From the NCBI GenBank assembly GCA_021773975.1, contig JAJFJN010000108.1:1-52016 (forward strand): a stretch of 52,016 nucleotides of DNA, in the 5' to 3' direction. This document shows positions 34,309-42,464 of this stretch, one piece after another. The first letter of the stretch is position 1; each line of letters starts with the position of its first letter. Position numbers and translations under genes: made by a program. The DNA is from Gammaproteobacteria bacterium (GTDB lineage: Bacteria > Pseudomonadota > Gammaproteobacteria > Chromatiales > Chromatiaceae). The notes below the pieces were generated by a model. The model was not told where the DNA came from. It saw only the letters and a list, made by a program, of their open reading frames with translations, and made no database searches.

Positions 34309-35133
34309 ATGCCAGAAGGTCCTGAAATACGCCGCGCTGCTGATAAGGTAGCTGCCGCCATCAAAGATAAAACGGCCAAAAAGGTCTTCTTTGGTCAAAA
34401 CCATCTAAAGCCATTTGAGAAGATACTGAGTGGAGAAAAGGTCTGGGCGGTAGAGACCCGAGGTAAAGCCATGCTGACCCGCTTCAGTAATGGCCTGAAT
34501 ATCTACAGCCACAACCAGCTTTACGGTATATGGCATACCGGAGCAGCCAATGAGCTTCCCGATAGCTCAAGGCAGCTACGACTAGCCATCCACAACGACA
34601 CACACGCTGCCTTACTCTACAGCGCCTCTGAAATCGCTGTATTAAAAGACAGTGAGCTGACTAAGCACCCTTTTCTACAAAAGCTAGGGCCGGATGTATT
34701 ATCACAAGAGATAAAACCAGAGCAGATTATTGAGCGCCTACTCCACCCAAAACACTGTCGCCGCCAGCTGGGAGGAATACTGACCGACCAATCTTTCCTT
34801 GCTGGATTGGGTAATTATCTTCGCTGTGAGATCCTATTTATCACAGGGTTACTCCCAAAAATCACCGCCCAACAATGCAGCCCTAAAAAATTGAATCTAC
34901 TTGCCGCAGCTATTATTAACCTATCACAACAATCCTATAAAACAGCCGGCATTACCAATGACCCGCAACGCGCTAAACAACTAATGGATAAAGGAGCCAG
35001 CTTTGAAGATGCCCGCTTCTATGTTTTCCGCAGAGCCGGTAAACCTTGTTATCACTGCGACAGACCCATAGAAAAAGTCCCTGCCAATGGGCAAGGACTC
35101 TATTTTTGTCCCGGCTGTCAAACTTTAGACTAA
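34309..35133 (+). CDS. nei: endonuclease VIII (Nei), DNA glycosylase/AP lyase
   Basis: Nei removes oxidised pyrimidines. The 274-aa product begins MPEGPEIRRAADKVAAAIKD, with catalytic Pro2 and Glu3 and 'LKPFEKILSGEKVWAVETRG' carrying the conserved Lys. The H2TH region is 'LLHPKHCRRQLGGILTDQSF' with 'LAGLGNYLRCEILF', and a C-terminal zinc finger has CYHC ... CPGC. It diverges from yegQ with an 80-base gap that includes a TATAAT box, and is followed by the copper genes. Confidence 0.95.
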   Translation: MPEGPEIRRAADKVAAAIKDKTAKKVFFGQNHLKPFEKILSGEKVWAVETRGKAMLTRFSNGLNIYSHNQLYGIWHTGAANELPDSSRQLRLAIHNDTHAALLYSASEIAVLKDSELTKHPFLQKLGPDVLSQEIKPEQIIERLLHPKHCRRQLGGILTDQSFLAGLGNYLRCEILFITGLLPKITAQQCSPKKLNLLAAAIINLSQQSYKTAGITNDPQRAKQLMDKGASFEDARFYVFRRAGKPCYHCDRPIEKVPANGQGLYFCPGCQTLD

Positions 35134-35309
35134 TGACTCATTGGCTCTTTAACACTGCGCACAGCCTCACCGATAAAAACCTGTTATTGTTTCAACCACT
35201 ATTTACTCGCAACAGCTACCAATGTGCGACATTTTGTCACATACCAGACAGGTCGCCTCTATCCTATACTGTTAGCCCCTTCGAGGTTGGTTACATCAAC
35301 ATAATATCT

Positions 35310-35762
35310 ATGACTCTTAAACGGCTGCCCCCACTACTCTATTTTATACTTTGCGCTCTACTGCTAACAGGGTGCTCTGAGGGGCAGTTTGAAATCAAAG
35401 ACAGCTGGATTGCTGAAGCACCCCCTAATGTGATTGCACAGGCAGGTTACTTAACCCTCGATAATGATACTAACCGGCCAATGAGCCTGGTCAGTGTGGC
35501 AAGTGATACATTTGAAAGCATTCAGATTCATCAATCGGAGCATGATAAGGCAACCGGATTGGTGAAGATGATTCACAAAAAGAAAGTTGATATCCCCTCA
35601 CATACAACCGTTAAATTTGAACCGGGTAGCTATCATCTGATGCTAATAAAACCCAAATCAACTCTGCGCGAAGGTGATCAGGTAGCAATGAAACTTACCT
35701 TTGCTGATGGCACTGAATTCAATATTACTTTCGCCGTTCGGCGTGAAAACTTTACCCTCTGA
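35310..35762 (+). CDS. PCuAC-domain copper chaperone lipoprotein
   Basis: The reading frame extends upstream but MTLKRLPPLLYFILCALLLT at 35310 gives a proper lipoprotein signal with lipobox LLTGC, which sets the start. The mature part is a PCuAC domain: 'DSWIAEAPPNVIAQAGYLTL', 'FESIQIHQSEHDKATGLVKM' and 'EPGSYHLMLIKPKSTLREGD'. The H...M...HxM set binds Cu(I). Such proteins load the CuA or CuB sites of cytochrome oxidase together with Sco. It begins a four-gene copper cluster. Confidence 0.85.
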   Translation: MTLKRLPPLLYFILCALLLTGCSEGQFEIKDSWIAEAPPNVIAQAGYLTLDNDTNRPMSLVSVASDTFESIQIHQSEHDKATGLVKMIHKKKVDIPSHTTVKFEPGSYHLMLIKPKSTLREGDQVAMKLTFADGTEFNITFAVRRENFTL

Positions 35763-35770
35763 GCTAAATC

Positions 35771-36244
35771 TTGGTTATTACTCAAAAAATCTGGGTGGGT
35801 GCTAGTGCGGTTGTATTAGTCGCCATTGTAGTAGTCGGTGGCCTTCAAATATTAAACCAAACACCCAAGGATATTATCGCCACAGCACCACTGGATTCCA
35901 GCTGCAATCTAAATGCCGGGTCCTGCAAGGCCAATTTTCCTGGTCATGGTCAAGTGAGCTTTGCCCTCTCTCCACATCCAATAGTCGGCCTGAAACCACT
36001 GCAATTAACCGTTCAAACAGAAGGTATCTCTCCACAAGCTGTCGAGGTAGATTTTCGTGGCCTGGGCATGAACATGGGATTCAATCGCCCCCGCTTAAAG
36101 AAAGGAGCTGACGGGGAATATAGCGGCACAGGCACTCTCTCTGTCTGCATATTGGAACGCATGACCTGGGAGGCCACCGTTCTGGTGACCACCCGTAACG
36201 GCGTACTTGCAGCACCCTTTCGTTTTGAAACCACTCGACATTGA
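35771..36244 (+). CDS. membrane-anchored YtkA-like protein in the copper cluster
   Basis: The 157-aa product starts at TTG (35771) nine bases after the PCuAC stop. It has an N-terminal anchor (IWVGASAVVLVAIVVVGGLQ) and a periplasmic beta domain. The segment 'FRGLGMNMGFNRPRLKKGAD' followed by 'GEYSGTGTLSVCILERMTWE' resembles YtkA-like domains (a GxY then M.W motif). Met residues at GMNMG could bind copper, and a Cys pair (CNLNAGSC) lies just after the anchor. It is sandwiched between PCuAC and sco genes (4-base gap to sco), so a role in copper delivery to oxidase is inferred. Confidence 0.7.
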   Translation: MVITQKIWVGASAVVLVAIVVVGGLQILNQTPKDIIATAPLDSSCNLNAGSCKANFPGHGQVSFALSPHPIVGLKPLQLTVQTEGISPQAVEVDFRGLGMNMGFNRPRLKKGADGEYSGTGTLSVCILERMTWEATVLVTTRNGVLAAPFRFETTRH

Positions 36245-36248
36245 GATA

Positions 36249-36857
36249 ATGAATAAACTCCACATAGCCATCATTGTTTTAACACTTGGCATCGTGCTGG
36301 GTTGGATTGCATCAACCTTAATGCCCACCTCAGATAAACCTATTGCCCTGCCAAATGTCATTGCCTCTGCACCCACCGGAGGGGATTTTTCACTAACATC
36401 AGCTGACGGGGCGTTCCGACTAAAGGATTATCGTGGAAAAGTGGTATTGATCTACTTTGGCTACACCTTCTGTTCCGACATCTGTCCAACCAATCTGGCA
36501 CTGATGTCACAGGCTTTAAATAGCATGACAGATGATGAACTAACTCAGGTACAAGGCCTTTTTGTCAGTGTCGATCCCGAACGTGACAAGGTAGCAACAC
36601 TAAAAAAATATGCCCAGCATTTCCACGAAACCATGCAGGGGCTAACCGGCTCTCCAGCTGAACTTGCTGAGATGGCCACACGTTATGGCGCTGCCTACCG
36701 CAAGGTTGAAGGTGAATCTGAAGGCGGTTATCTGGTGGATCACTCATCCAATACCTACATCATTGCACCCGATGGATCACTACACGCTATCTTGCCGCAT
36801 GCCACACCGGCACAAGAGATACTGAAAGTAACCCGTAAATTATTAGCCGAATCATAG
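36249..36857 (+). CDS. SCO1/SenC copper metallochaperone
   Basis: The start at ATG 36249 gives a membrane anchor (LHIAIIVLTLGIVLGWIAST) and lies four bases after the preceding stop. The thioredoxin-like domain has the copper motif CSDIC (in YFGYTFCSDICPTNLALM, about residues 78-82) and the conserved His in 'GGYLVDHSSNTYIIAPDG'. 'GLFVSVDPERDKVATLKKYA' is also typical. Sco proteins deliver copper to the CuA centre of cytochrome c oxidase. The product is 202 aa, the usual size. Confidence 0.93.
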   Translation: MNKLHIAIIVLTLGIVLGWIASTLMPTSDKPIALPNVIASAPTGGDFSLTSADGAFRLKDYRGKVVLIYFGYTFCSDICPTNLALMSQALNSMTDDELTQVQGLFVSVDPERDKVATLKKYAQHFHETMQGLTGSPAELAEMATRYGAAYRKVEGESEGGYLVDHSSNTYIIAPDGSLHAILPHATPAQEILKVTRKLLAES

Positions 36858-36911
36858 TTTCCAGATTATTGAATCTGGAGATTTAATTAAGCCCTTGTTG
36901 GAGAAGTACCG

Positions 36912-37445
36912 ATGAAAAAACAGCTGTCTAAATCTATTATTATGGCCTCAGCCCTTATGCTGGCATCATTTTCTGGATCACTACTCGCTGACGCGGCAGG
37001 TGATATATCAGTCAGCGATGCCTATGTTCGGGCAACCGCACCAGGCCAGGCAAATAGCGCTGCTTTCATGACACTAAACAATGGCAGCATGCATGCCTAC
37101 TCTGTGGTTGATGCCGAAGGCCATGCAGCCAAAGCAGTTGAGCTGCATACCCATATTAATGACAAGGGCATGATGAAGATGCGCCGCATCGACAAGATTG
37201 ATGTACCCGCACATGGCAATGTCATGCTGAAGCCTGGTGGACACCACGTCATGCTGATCGGTCTAAAGCAAGCGGCTACTGAAGGTGACTCCATCCACCT
37301 TTCACTGGTCTTTAACGATGGCAGCAAAAAGATGATCAATGTCCCTGTAAAGAACATGCAAATGGGCGCAATGGATCACAGCAAGGACGAGCATGACATG
37401 CATAAACCTGCGCCTAAAAAGATGGATCACGGCCATATGCATTAA
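36912..37445 (+). CDS. PCuAC copper chaperone with His/Met-rich tail
   Basis: The 177-aa product has a cleavable signal peptide (SKSIIMASALMLASFSGSLL ... ADAAG), a PCuAC domain ('SVSDAYVRATAPGQANSAAF', 'VELHTHINDKGMMKMRRIDK', 'KPGGHHVMLIGLKQAATEGD') and a tail rich in His and Met (MGAMDHSKDEHDMHKPAPKK then MDHGHMH). The tail can bind extra copper. It is the second PCuAC gene of the cluster, 54 bases after sco, and a strong terminator follows 90 bases downstream. Confidence 0.92.
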   Translation: MKKQLSKSIIMASALMLASFSGSLLADAAGDISVSDAYVRATAPGQANSAAFMTLNNGSMHAYSVVDAEGHAAKAVELHTHINDKGMMKMRRIDKIDVPAHGNVMLKPGGHHVMLIGLKQAATEGDSIHLSLVFNDGSKKMINVPVKNMQMGAMDHSKDEHDMHKPAPKKMDHGHMH

Positions 37446-37535
37446 TGTCGCACTGAGGCACATCCATAAAACCTCTAAATCTGTTTGAGGATGGATAGCC
37501 ACCCCAGTGATCTTGGCTTTTTGTGAAGCCAAAGT

Positions 37536-37568
37536 GTAAAAACCCAGCTAACTTAGCTGGGTTTTTAC
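37536..37568. terminator. rho-independent terminator of the copper cluster
   Basis: GTAAAAACCCAGCTAA (37536-37551) is the exact inverted repeat of TTAGCTGGGTTTTTAC (37553-37568), with a one-base centre; the practical stem is CCCAGCTAA/TTAGCTGGG with a TTTTT tail. It closes the cluster and stands right before the cobalamin promoter. Confidence 0.9.
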
Positions 37569-37575
37569 TTTATGC

Positions 37576-37604
37576 TTGACGCTATGGCTCGCATTTCCTA
37601 TTCT
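37576..37604 (+). promoter_or_regulatory. sigma-70-like promoter of the cobalamin operon
   Basis: TTGACG (37576-37581) and TATTCT (37599-37604) are separated by 17 bases, an excellent sigma-70 match, and lie directly upstream of the riboswitch aptamer. Transcription should begin at about 37611, so the message starts in the aptamer's 5' stem. Confidence 0.7.
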
Positions 37605-37766
37605 GCGCCCATACTTACAGATTCCGGGAAGCTGGTCGAATGCCAGCACTGCCCCCGCAACGGTAGACGAGTCAAACATTTGCAACAGCCACTGCATCAG
37701 CATGCGGGAAGGCGCAAATGGGGAAGCCACTGGCATCCACTCGTAAGTCCGGAGACCGGCCTGTAA
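37605..37766 (+). promoter_or_regulatory. cobalamin riboswitch
   Basis: The leader has the conserved elements of a cobalamin aptamer: GGGAAGCTGG with GAATGCCAGC and GCCCCCGCAACGGTA near 37626-37664, then CGGGAAGG and the B12 box-like GCCACTGGCAT near 37721-37735. It closes with CGTAAGTCCGGAGACCGGCCTG (given in two parts: AGTCCGGAGACC and GGCCTG) near 37745-37763. About 185 bases follow before the cbiA start, space for the expression platform. High B12 should lower expression of the operon. Confidence 0.93.
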
Positions 37767-37951
37767 ATTGAATTCCTAGTCATTGCGGAGGGCGATGAGA
37801 GGGGGTAATCCAGTCATTCAACGCTCTTACTGAATAGACAATCCTCCTTTGACCTCCCTATAAATCTGAACAACCGGTTACGAGGATTAACAATCAATAC
37901 CCTAAGCAGCATGCATCCATTGCACACCCTATCGATTAAAGGGATCTGTTT

Positions 37952-39238
37952 GTGATAGAGAGAAAAGGCATTGTATTGGCTGGCGTACAGTCAGGCTGTG
38001 GCAAAACCACGGCAACCCTGGCACTGATGCAATTTTTACGTGCCCAAGGGATATCCATCGCACCATTCAAAGCCGGACCTGATTTTCTTGACCCGCTGTG
38101 GCATCAAGCCGTTACGGGGCGCATATCCTGCAATCTCGACACCCAGATGATGGGCGAGCAGCACTGCCGGCAACAGCTGGCGGCACATGCCGATACCAAT
38201 CTCGCCATCATCGAAGGTGTGATGGGGCTCTTTGATGGGCGCAGTGGCGTGGGCGGTAAAGGCTCCACCCTGGATCTGGCACGCACCATAGAGCTACCTG
38301 TTATCCTGATCGTAGATGCCAAAGGGATGAGCGGCTCCATTGTGCCTCTGGTCGCTGGATTTCAAAATGAGGCGGCAAAAAGCGGCGTCACTATCAGCGG
38401 AATCATCGCTAACCGCGTGGGCAGTGAGCACCATGCATCACTCCTCTCCAGCGCACTGAACGAGCACGGCATGCCACCACTGATCGCCTGGATTGCCAAA
38501 AACGCCCCCACGTTGCCGGAACGTCATCTCGGACTAAAGATGCCGGATGAAACCGATATACCTGATTTCAGCAGTTCACTGCATGTTGAGCAGGAGCCGC
38601 TACTGAATGCCTGTGGCAATCTGAATCTCTCAACCGAACCACAGCCTGATGAAAAACCCCAGCTTTGCGGCCAATCCATTGCCATCGCCAAGGATGCCGC
38701 AAGCTGCTTTATCTACCAAAGCAACCTGGACTGGCTTGAGGCTCAGGGCGCAACACTGCACTTCTTCTCTCCCCTCAAAGGAGAGGCTATTCCCACAACA
38801 GCAGATGCCGTCTGGCTACCCGGAGGATATCCCGAACTCCATGCTGAGCGGCTATCAACCTCTGCGACCTGGCCATCACTCAAAGCCCATATCGAGGCCA
38901 ACAAACCACTCTTGGCAGAATGCGGAGGCATGATGTTGCTGGGTGAAAAAATAATCGATCATCAGGGCAAACACTGGCCTATGTGTGGCGCACTGCCTAT
39001 CACTACTCAGATGCAACCTCGGCTGGCTGGACTGGGTTACCGGGATGATGCGTCCGGTGCAAAAGGGCATGAGTTTCATCACTCAACCCGCATCACTGAC
39101 GATGACATCCCCACCGCCTTTACCCTCAGTCGTGGCGACCAGGGCATACGTTACAAAAACAGCCGCAGCTCCTATATCCACTGGTGGTTTCCGGTTGCAC
39201 CAGAGACTACCGCAGCATGGTTTAAGGCCGCTGCATGA
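37952..39238 (+). CDS. cbiA: cobyrinate a,c-diamide synthase CbiA (CobB type)
   Basis: The enzyme amidates the a and c side chains of cobyrinic acid using ATP and glutamine. The 428-aa product starts at GTG (VIERKGIVLAGVQSGCGKTT), has the P-loop GVQSGCGKTT, 'PFKAGPDFLDPLWHQAVTGR' and 'IIEGVMGLFDGRSG' in the synthetase domain, and a C-terminal glutaminase with nucleophile Cys in LLAECGGMMLLGE and His in HEFHHST. It is the first gene after the cobalamin riboswitch. Confidence 0.95.
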   Translation: MIERKGIVLAGVQSGCGKTTATLALMQFLRAQGISIAPFKAGPDFLDPLWHQAVTGRISCNLDTQMMGEQHCRQQLAAHADTNLAIIEGVMGLFDGRSGVGGKGSTLDLARTIELPVILIVDAKGMSGSIVPLVAGFQNEAAKSGVTISGIIANRVGSEHHASLLSSALNEHGMPPLIAWIAKNAPTLPERHLGLKMPDETDIPDFSSSLHVEQEPLLNACGNLNLSTEPQPDEKPQLCGQSIAIAKDAASCFIYQSNLDWLEAQGATLHFFSPLKGEAIPTTADAVWLPGGYPELHAERLSTSATWPSLKAHIEANKPLLAECGGMMLLGEKIIDHQGKHWPMCGALPITTQMQPRLAGLGYRDDASGAKGHEFHHSTRITDDDIPTAFTLSRGDQGIRYKNSRSSYIHWWFPVAPETTAAWFKAAA

Positions 39239-39336
39239 ACACAATCCACAACCCTATCTTTCAACAAAACCTAATGGCCACAACGCAGCTAGCTGCTCCC
39301 TTGCCTTCATTATCAACAGAGTAAAAGGAGAAAATC

Positions 39337-40017
39337 ATGCATATCGAACCCGGTGTCGTAGACGGCGCAAAAGTAATTCTTGGTTATGGCACAGCCACCG
39401 TTGCAGTAGGCATTGTTGCCAAGGTTGCTACCGAGGCAGTAAAAGACAATGGGATCATCTCCCTTGCCGTCAAGAGTCTATTCAGCACACTGCTGGTCTT
39501 CTCATTTTTTCAGGTGCTGCCCCACCAGCCGGTTGGGGTTTCAGAGGTTCACCTTATTTTAGGATCAACCCTCTTTCTGATGTTTGGTATTGCCCCCGCC
39601 GCCATTGGTTTAACCACTGGCCTTTTGCTGCAGGGTCTGTTCTTTGCCCCGCTGGATCTACCGCAATATGGCATGAACATCACCACCCTGCTGGTGCCAC
39701 TGTTTGCCATGAGCCTGTTGGCGAAAAAGATCATTCCTGAGAATGTTGCTTACAAAGATCTCAGCTACTCCCAAACCCTCAAGCTATCAACAGCCTACCA
39801 GGGTGGCATTGTCGCTTGGGTGGCGTTTTGGGCAGTTTACGGACAGGGCTTTGGCAGCGAAACCCTGGCACAAGTACTCTCTTTCGGTGCCGTTTACATG
39901 AGTGTCATCATCCTTGAACCACTGGTTGATCTAGCCGTATTGGCTGGCGCAAAGAGCCTGCACAGCCTGAAAGGCAGCATGCTTATTGAAAAGAGAATCT
40001 ATGCAGCTTCTGCATAA
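39337..40017 (+). CDS. cbiM: CbiM-like cobalt transporter S-component
   Basis: The 226-aa membrane protein begins MHIEPGVVDGAKVILGYGTA, the metal-binding N-terminus of CbiM (Met1 amine, His2), and has about six to seven helices with 'FFQVLPHQPVGVSEVHLILG' and 'GIAPAAIGLTTGLLLQGLFF', as in CbiM/NikM proteins. It captures Co(2+) for corrin synthesis. Usual partners CbiN, CbiQ and CbiO are absent nearby. It stands 98 bases after cbiA with a GGAG-like site (AAAAGGAGAAAATC) before ATG. Confidence 0.88.
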   Translation: MHIEPGVVDGAKVILGYGTATVAVGIVAKVATEAVKDNGIISLAVKSLFSTLLVFSFFQVLPHQPVGVSEVHLILGSTLFLMFGIAPAAIGLTTGLLLQGLFFAPLDLPQYGMNITTLLVPLFAMSLLAKKIIPENVAYKDLSYSQTLKLSTAYQGGIVAWVAFWAVYGQGFGSETLAQVLSFGAVYMSVIILEPLVDLAVLAGAKSLHSLKGSMLIEKRIYAASA

Positions 40018-40062
40018 TCTCTGCCTCTTGCACATACACACACTCAAGCAGGTGGTTTGAGC

Positions 40063-40851
40063 ATGGGCAAAGTCTGGTTTGTCGGCGCAGGTCCTGGCGA
40101 CCCTGATCTGATTACGGTCAAAGGCCGTGATCTGATCAGTGGGGCGGATGCCATCCTCTTTGCTGGCTCCCTCGTCTCACAGGCGGCCACCCAATGGGCA
40201 CCGGATCATTGTGAAATCAAAGACTCCAAGGGTATGACCCTGGAGGAGATGGTTGAGTGGATGATTGAGCAAGGGCAAGAGAACCGCCAGGTGATACGTC
40301 TACAGACCGGTGACCCATCACTCTACGGCGCATTGATCGAGATGGTGCAGCCACTGGATGCCGCAGGTATTGATATCGGCATCGTGCCCGGTGTCTCTTC
40401 CGCCTTCGCGGCTGCCGCGGCCGGGGTCGAGAGCCTGACCCTGCCTGAGATTACCCAGACCGTTATCTTTAGCCGGATCGAGGGCCGCACCCCCATGCCA
40501 GAGGGCGAAAGCCTGGCAGAGCTGGGCAGTCACCACTGCACCCTCTGTCTGTTTCTCTCCATCACCCTGTTGCACAAGGTACGGGAAGGATTATTGGCAG
40601 CCGGTTGGCATGAAGAGTCACCGGTACTGGTCGTGCAGAAGGCCAGCTGGCCAGGTGAAGAGCGCATCATTCGCGGCACGCTGGCAGACATCAAAAAGCG
40701 CTGCCAAGAGGCACAGATCGCCAGTCAGGCGATGATTATCGTAAGCCCCACACTGGGTGCCAGAGCCTGGCCTGATCTGAAAAAATCAAAGCTCTACGAT
40801 AAAACATTCAGTCACCAGTTCCGCCAAGCTACAAAACAGGCAACCCCATGA
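40063..40851 (+). CDS. cbiF: cobalt-precorrin-4 C11-methyltransferase CbiF (CobM)
   Basis: It methylates C11 of the corrin ring with SAM. The product (262 aa from ATG 40063; an upstream TTG at 40057 adds two residues) has the tetrapyrrole methylase opening 'GKVWFVGAGPGDPDLITVKG' (motif GAGPGDPDL), 'LQTGDPSLYGALIEMV', 'GIVPGVSSAFAAAAAGVES' and 'LTLPEITQTVIFSRIEGRTP'. GGTGG is eight bases before ATG. The stop overlaps cbiX as ATGA. Confidence 0.94.
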   Translation: MGKVWFVGAGPGDPDLITVKGRDLISGADAILFAGSLVSQAATQWAPDHCEIKDSKGMTLEEMVEWMIEQGQENRQVIRLQTGDPSLYGALIEMVQPLDAAGIDIGIVPGVSSAFAAAAAGVESLTLPEITQTVIFSRIEGRTPMPEGESLAELGSHHCTLCLFLSITLLHKVREGLLAAGWHEESPVLVVQKASWPGEERIIRGTLADIKKRCQEAQIASQAMIIVSPTLGARAWPDLKKSKLYDKTFSHQFRQATKQATP

Positions 40852-41696
40852 GTAAAGATGAAGTCATACTGCTGGTAGGGCATGGTTCCCGCCATGAGCC
40901 AGGCAATGAAGAGATCCTGCAGTTTGCCAATCTCTGGCAACAACGTAATCCAGAGGCAGATATCGAGGTCTGTTTTATCGAGCTGACAGAGCCTTTGGTT
41001 GATGCCGGTCTGGACAATGCTGCAGCTAAGGCAGATCGGGTGATTGTTGTCCCGCTGATCCTGAATGCTGCTGGTCACGTCAAGATGGAGATCCCTGAAT
41101 ACATTGAACAGGCACGTGCCAAGCACCCAAACACCGAATTTATCTACGCCCGCCACTTGGGGGCTAATGAACAGATCCTAAAGATTCTAAAGCGCAATCT
41201 GCATCAAACCCAGTTGGCGTTGGATGTACCCGACCCTCACAGCACAGGGGTTATTATTCTTGGGCGCGGCTCCTCTGATCGAATCGCCAACGGTGAGATA
41301 GCCAAGATGGCACGTTGGCTCTATGAAGAGTCAGAGCATGAGCTGGTCGATATCGCCTTCACCGGCATCACCCATCCCCGGCTGGAGACAGCAGTGCGAC
41401 GACAGATGCAGCAGGGCATGACACAGATCATCATCTTGCCTTACTACCTCTTCACCGGCCTGTTGATGGAGCGGATCAAACAGCAGATCAAACATATTCA
41501 AGTCCAATATCCGCAACTGCGTTTTGGCTGTGCCAAATATGCAGGCTTTGAGGATGAGATCTTTGAACTACTGGATCAGCGGGTAGCCGAGGCACGGGGC
41601 GATACAAGTGAAGCCGTGATGATGGAGTGTGACGGCTGCCAATACCGCAGCCAGGCAGAGAAGCATGAACATGGCCACGGACATCACCACCACTAA
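40848..41696 (+). CDS. cbiX: sirohydrochlorin cobaltochelatase CbiX, long two-domain form
   Basis: CbiX inserts cobalt into sirohydrochlorin, committing to the early-cobalt (oxygen-independent) route. The 282-aa product has two CbiX-like halves: residues 1-125 with 'LLVGHGSRHEPGNEEILQFA' (catalytic His) and residues 140-250 with 'VIILGRGSSDRIANGEIAKM' and 'FTGITHPRLETAVRRQM', in which the active His is replaced by Arg. The end has a Cys pair (ECDGCQY) and a His-rich tail (EKHEHGHGHHHH) suited to holding cobalt. It is coupled to cbiF by ATGA. Confidence 0.93.
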   Translation: MSKDEVILLVGHGSRHEPGNEEILQFANLWQQRNPEADIEVCFIELTEPLVDAGLDNAAAKADRVIVVPLILNAAGHVKMEIPEYIEQARAKHPNTEFIYARHLGANEQILKILKRNLHQTQLALDVPDPHSTGVIILGRGSSDRIANGEIAKMARWLYEESEHELVDIAFTGITHPRLETAVRRQMQQGMTQIIILPYYLFTGLLMERIKQQIKHIQVQYPQLRFGCAKYAGFEDEIFELLDQRVAEARGDTSEAVMMECDGCQYRSQAEKHEHGHGHHHH

Positions 41697-41759
41697 ACAT
41701 CACCGCTGAACTATCCATCTATTCGATACAGCACACCATATTATTAAAGGGCAAAAGCG

Positions 41760-42464
41760 ATGCAACAGAACGACAACTCCCCAGCAACTCTCTGCGGCAA
41801 TAACGTTGTTACCGAGCAGCTCACTCAAGCGGGTCGCAAGATCGAACATGACTCCTTTGCCATCGTAGACAGCGAGGCGAGCAATCACAGCTACCCTGAA
41901 GATCAGTGGCAGATCGTTCGACGAATGATTCACGCCAGTGCTGATTTTGAGTTCAATGGCCTAACCCAATTTCACCCCGATGCTGTAACTGCCGGACTCA
42001 ATGCCCTAACAGAAGGCCGCCCCATTGTGGCGGATGTTGAGATGATCTGTGTCGGGTTATCCAAACCCAGATTGAGCCACTTTGGTGTCAGTACCCAACA
42101 CTTCATCTCTGATGACGATGTCATCGCCCAGGCAAAAGCTGAAAACAGCACCCGTGCCGTGCAGGCCATGCGCAAGGCTCACCGACTGGGTCTATTGGAA
42201 AATGGCATTGTTGCGGTCGGTAATGCCCCCACCGCACTGCTGGAGGTTATTCGATTGATTCAGGAAGAGGGGGTTCGCCCTGCCCTGATCATCGGCATGC
42301 CCGTGGGGTTTGTCTCAGCAGCTGAATCCAAAGCAGCGGTTACGGTACTGAATGAAGTCCCCTGGATTATTACCGAAGGTCGTAAGGGTGGTTCCACACT
42401 GGTTGTCTCTACCCTGCATGCACTGTTGGCGCTAGCTGAAGCGGAACAGCGGAAACAGCAGTGA
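41760..42464 (+). CDS. cbiC: cobalt-precorrin-8 methylmutase CbiC (CobH)
   Basis: It moves a methyl group from C11 to C12 to give cobyrinic acid. The 234-aa product has 'DQWQIVRRMIHASADFEFNG' with the catalytic His, 'ADVEMICVGLSKPRLSHFGV', 'GNAPTALLEVIRLIQEEGVR' and 'PALIIGMPVGFVSAAESKAA', typical of CbiC. The stop overlaps the cbiD GTG start (GTGA). Confidence 0.95.
   Translation: MQQNDNSPATLCGNNVVTEQLTQAGRKIEHDSFAIVDSEASNHSYPEDQWQIVRRMIHASADFEFNGLTQFHPDAVTAGLNALTEGRPIVADVEMICVGLSKPRLSHFGVSTQHFISDDDVIAQAKAENSTRAVQAMRKAHRLGLLENGIVAVGNAPTALLEVIRLIQEEGVRPALIIGMPVGFVSAAESKAAVTVLNEVPWIITEGRKGGSTLVVSTLHALLALAEAEQRKQQ

Noticed and set aside
38985-39740. 251-codon plus-strand frame spanning the cbiA end and cbiM start
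   Set aside because: It overlaps both genes out of frame and shows no domain; cbiA and cbiM each have family-wide similarity.
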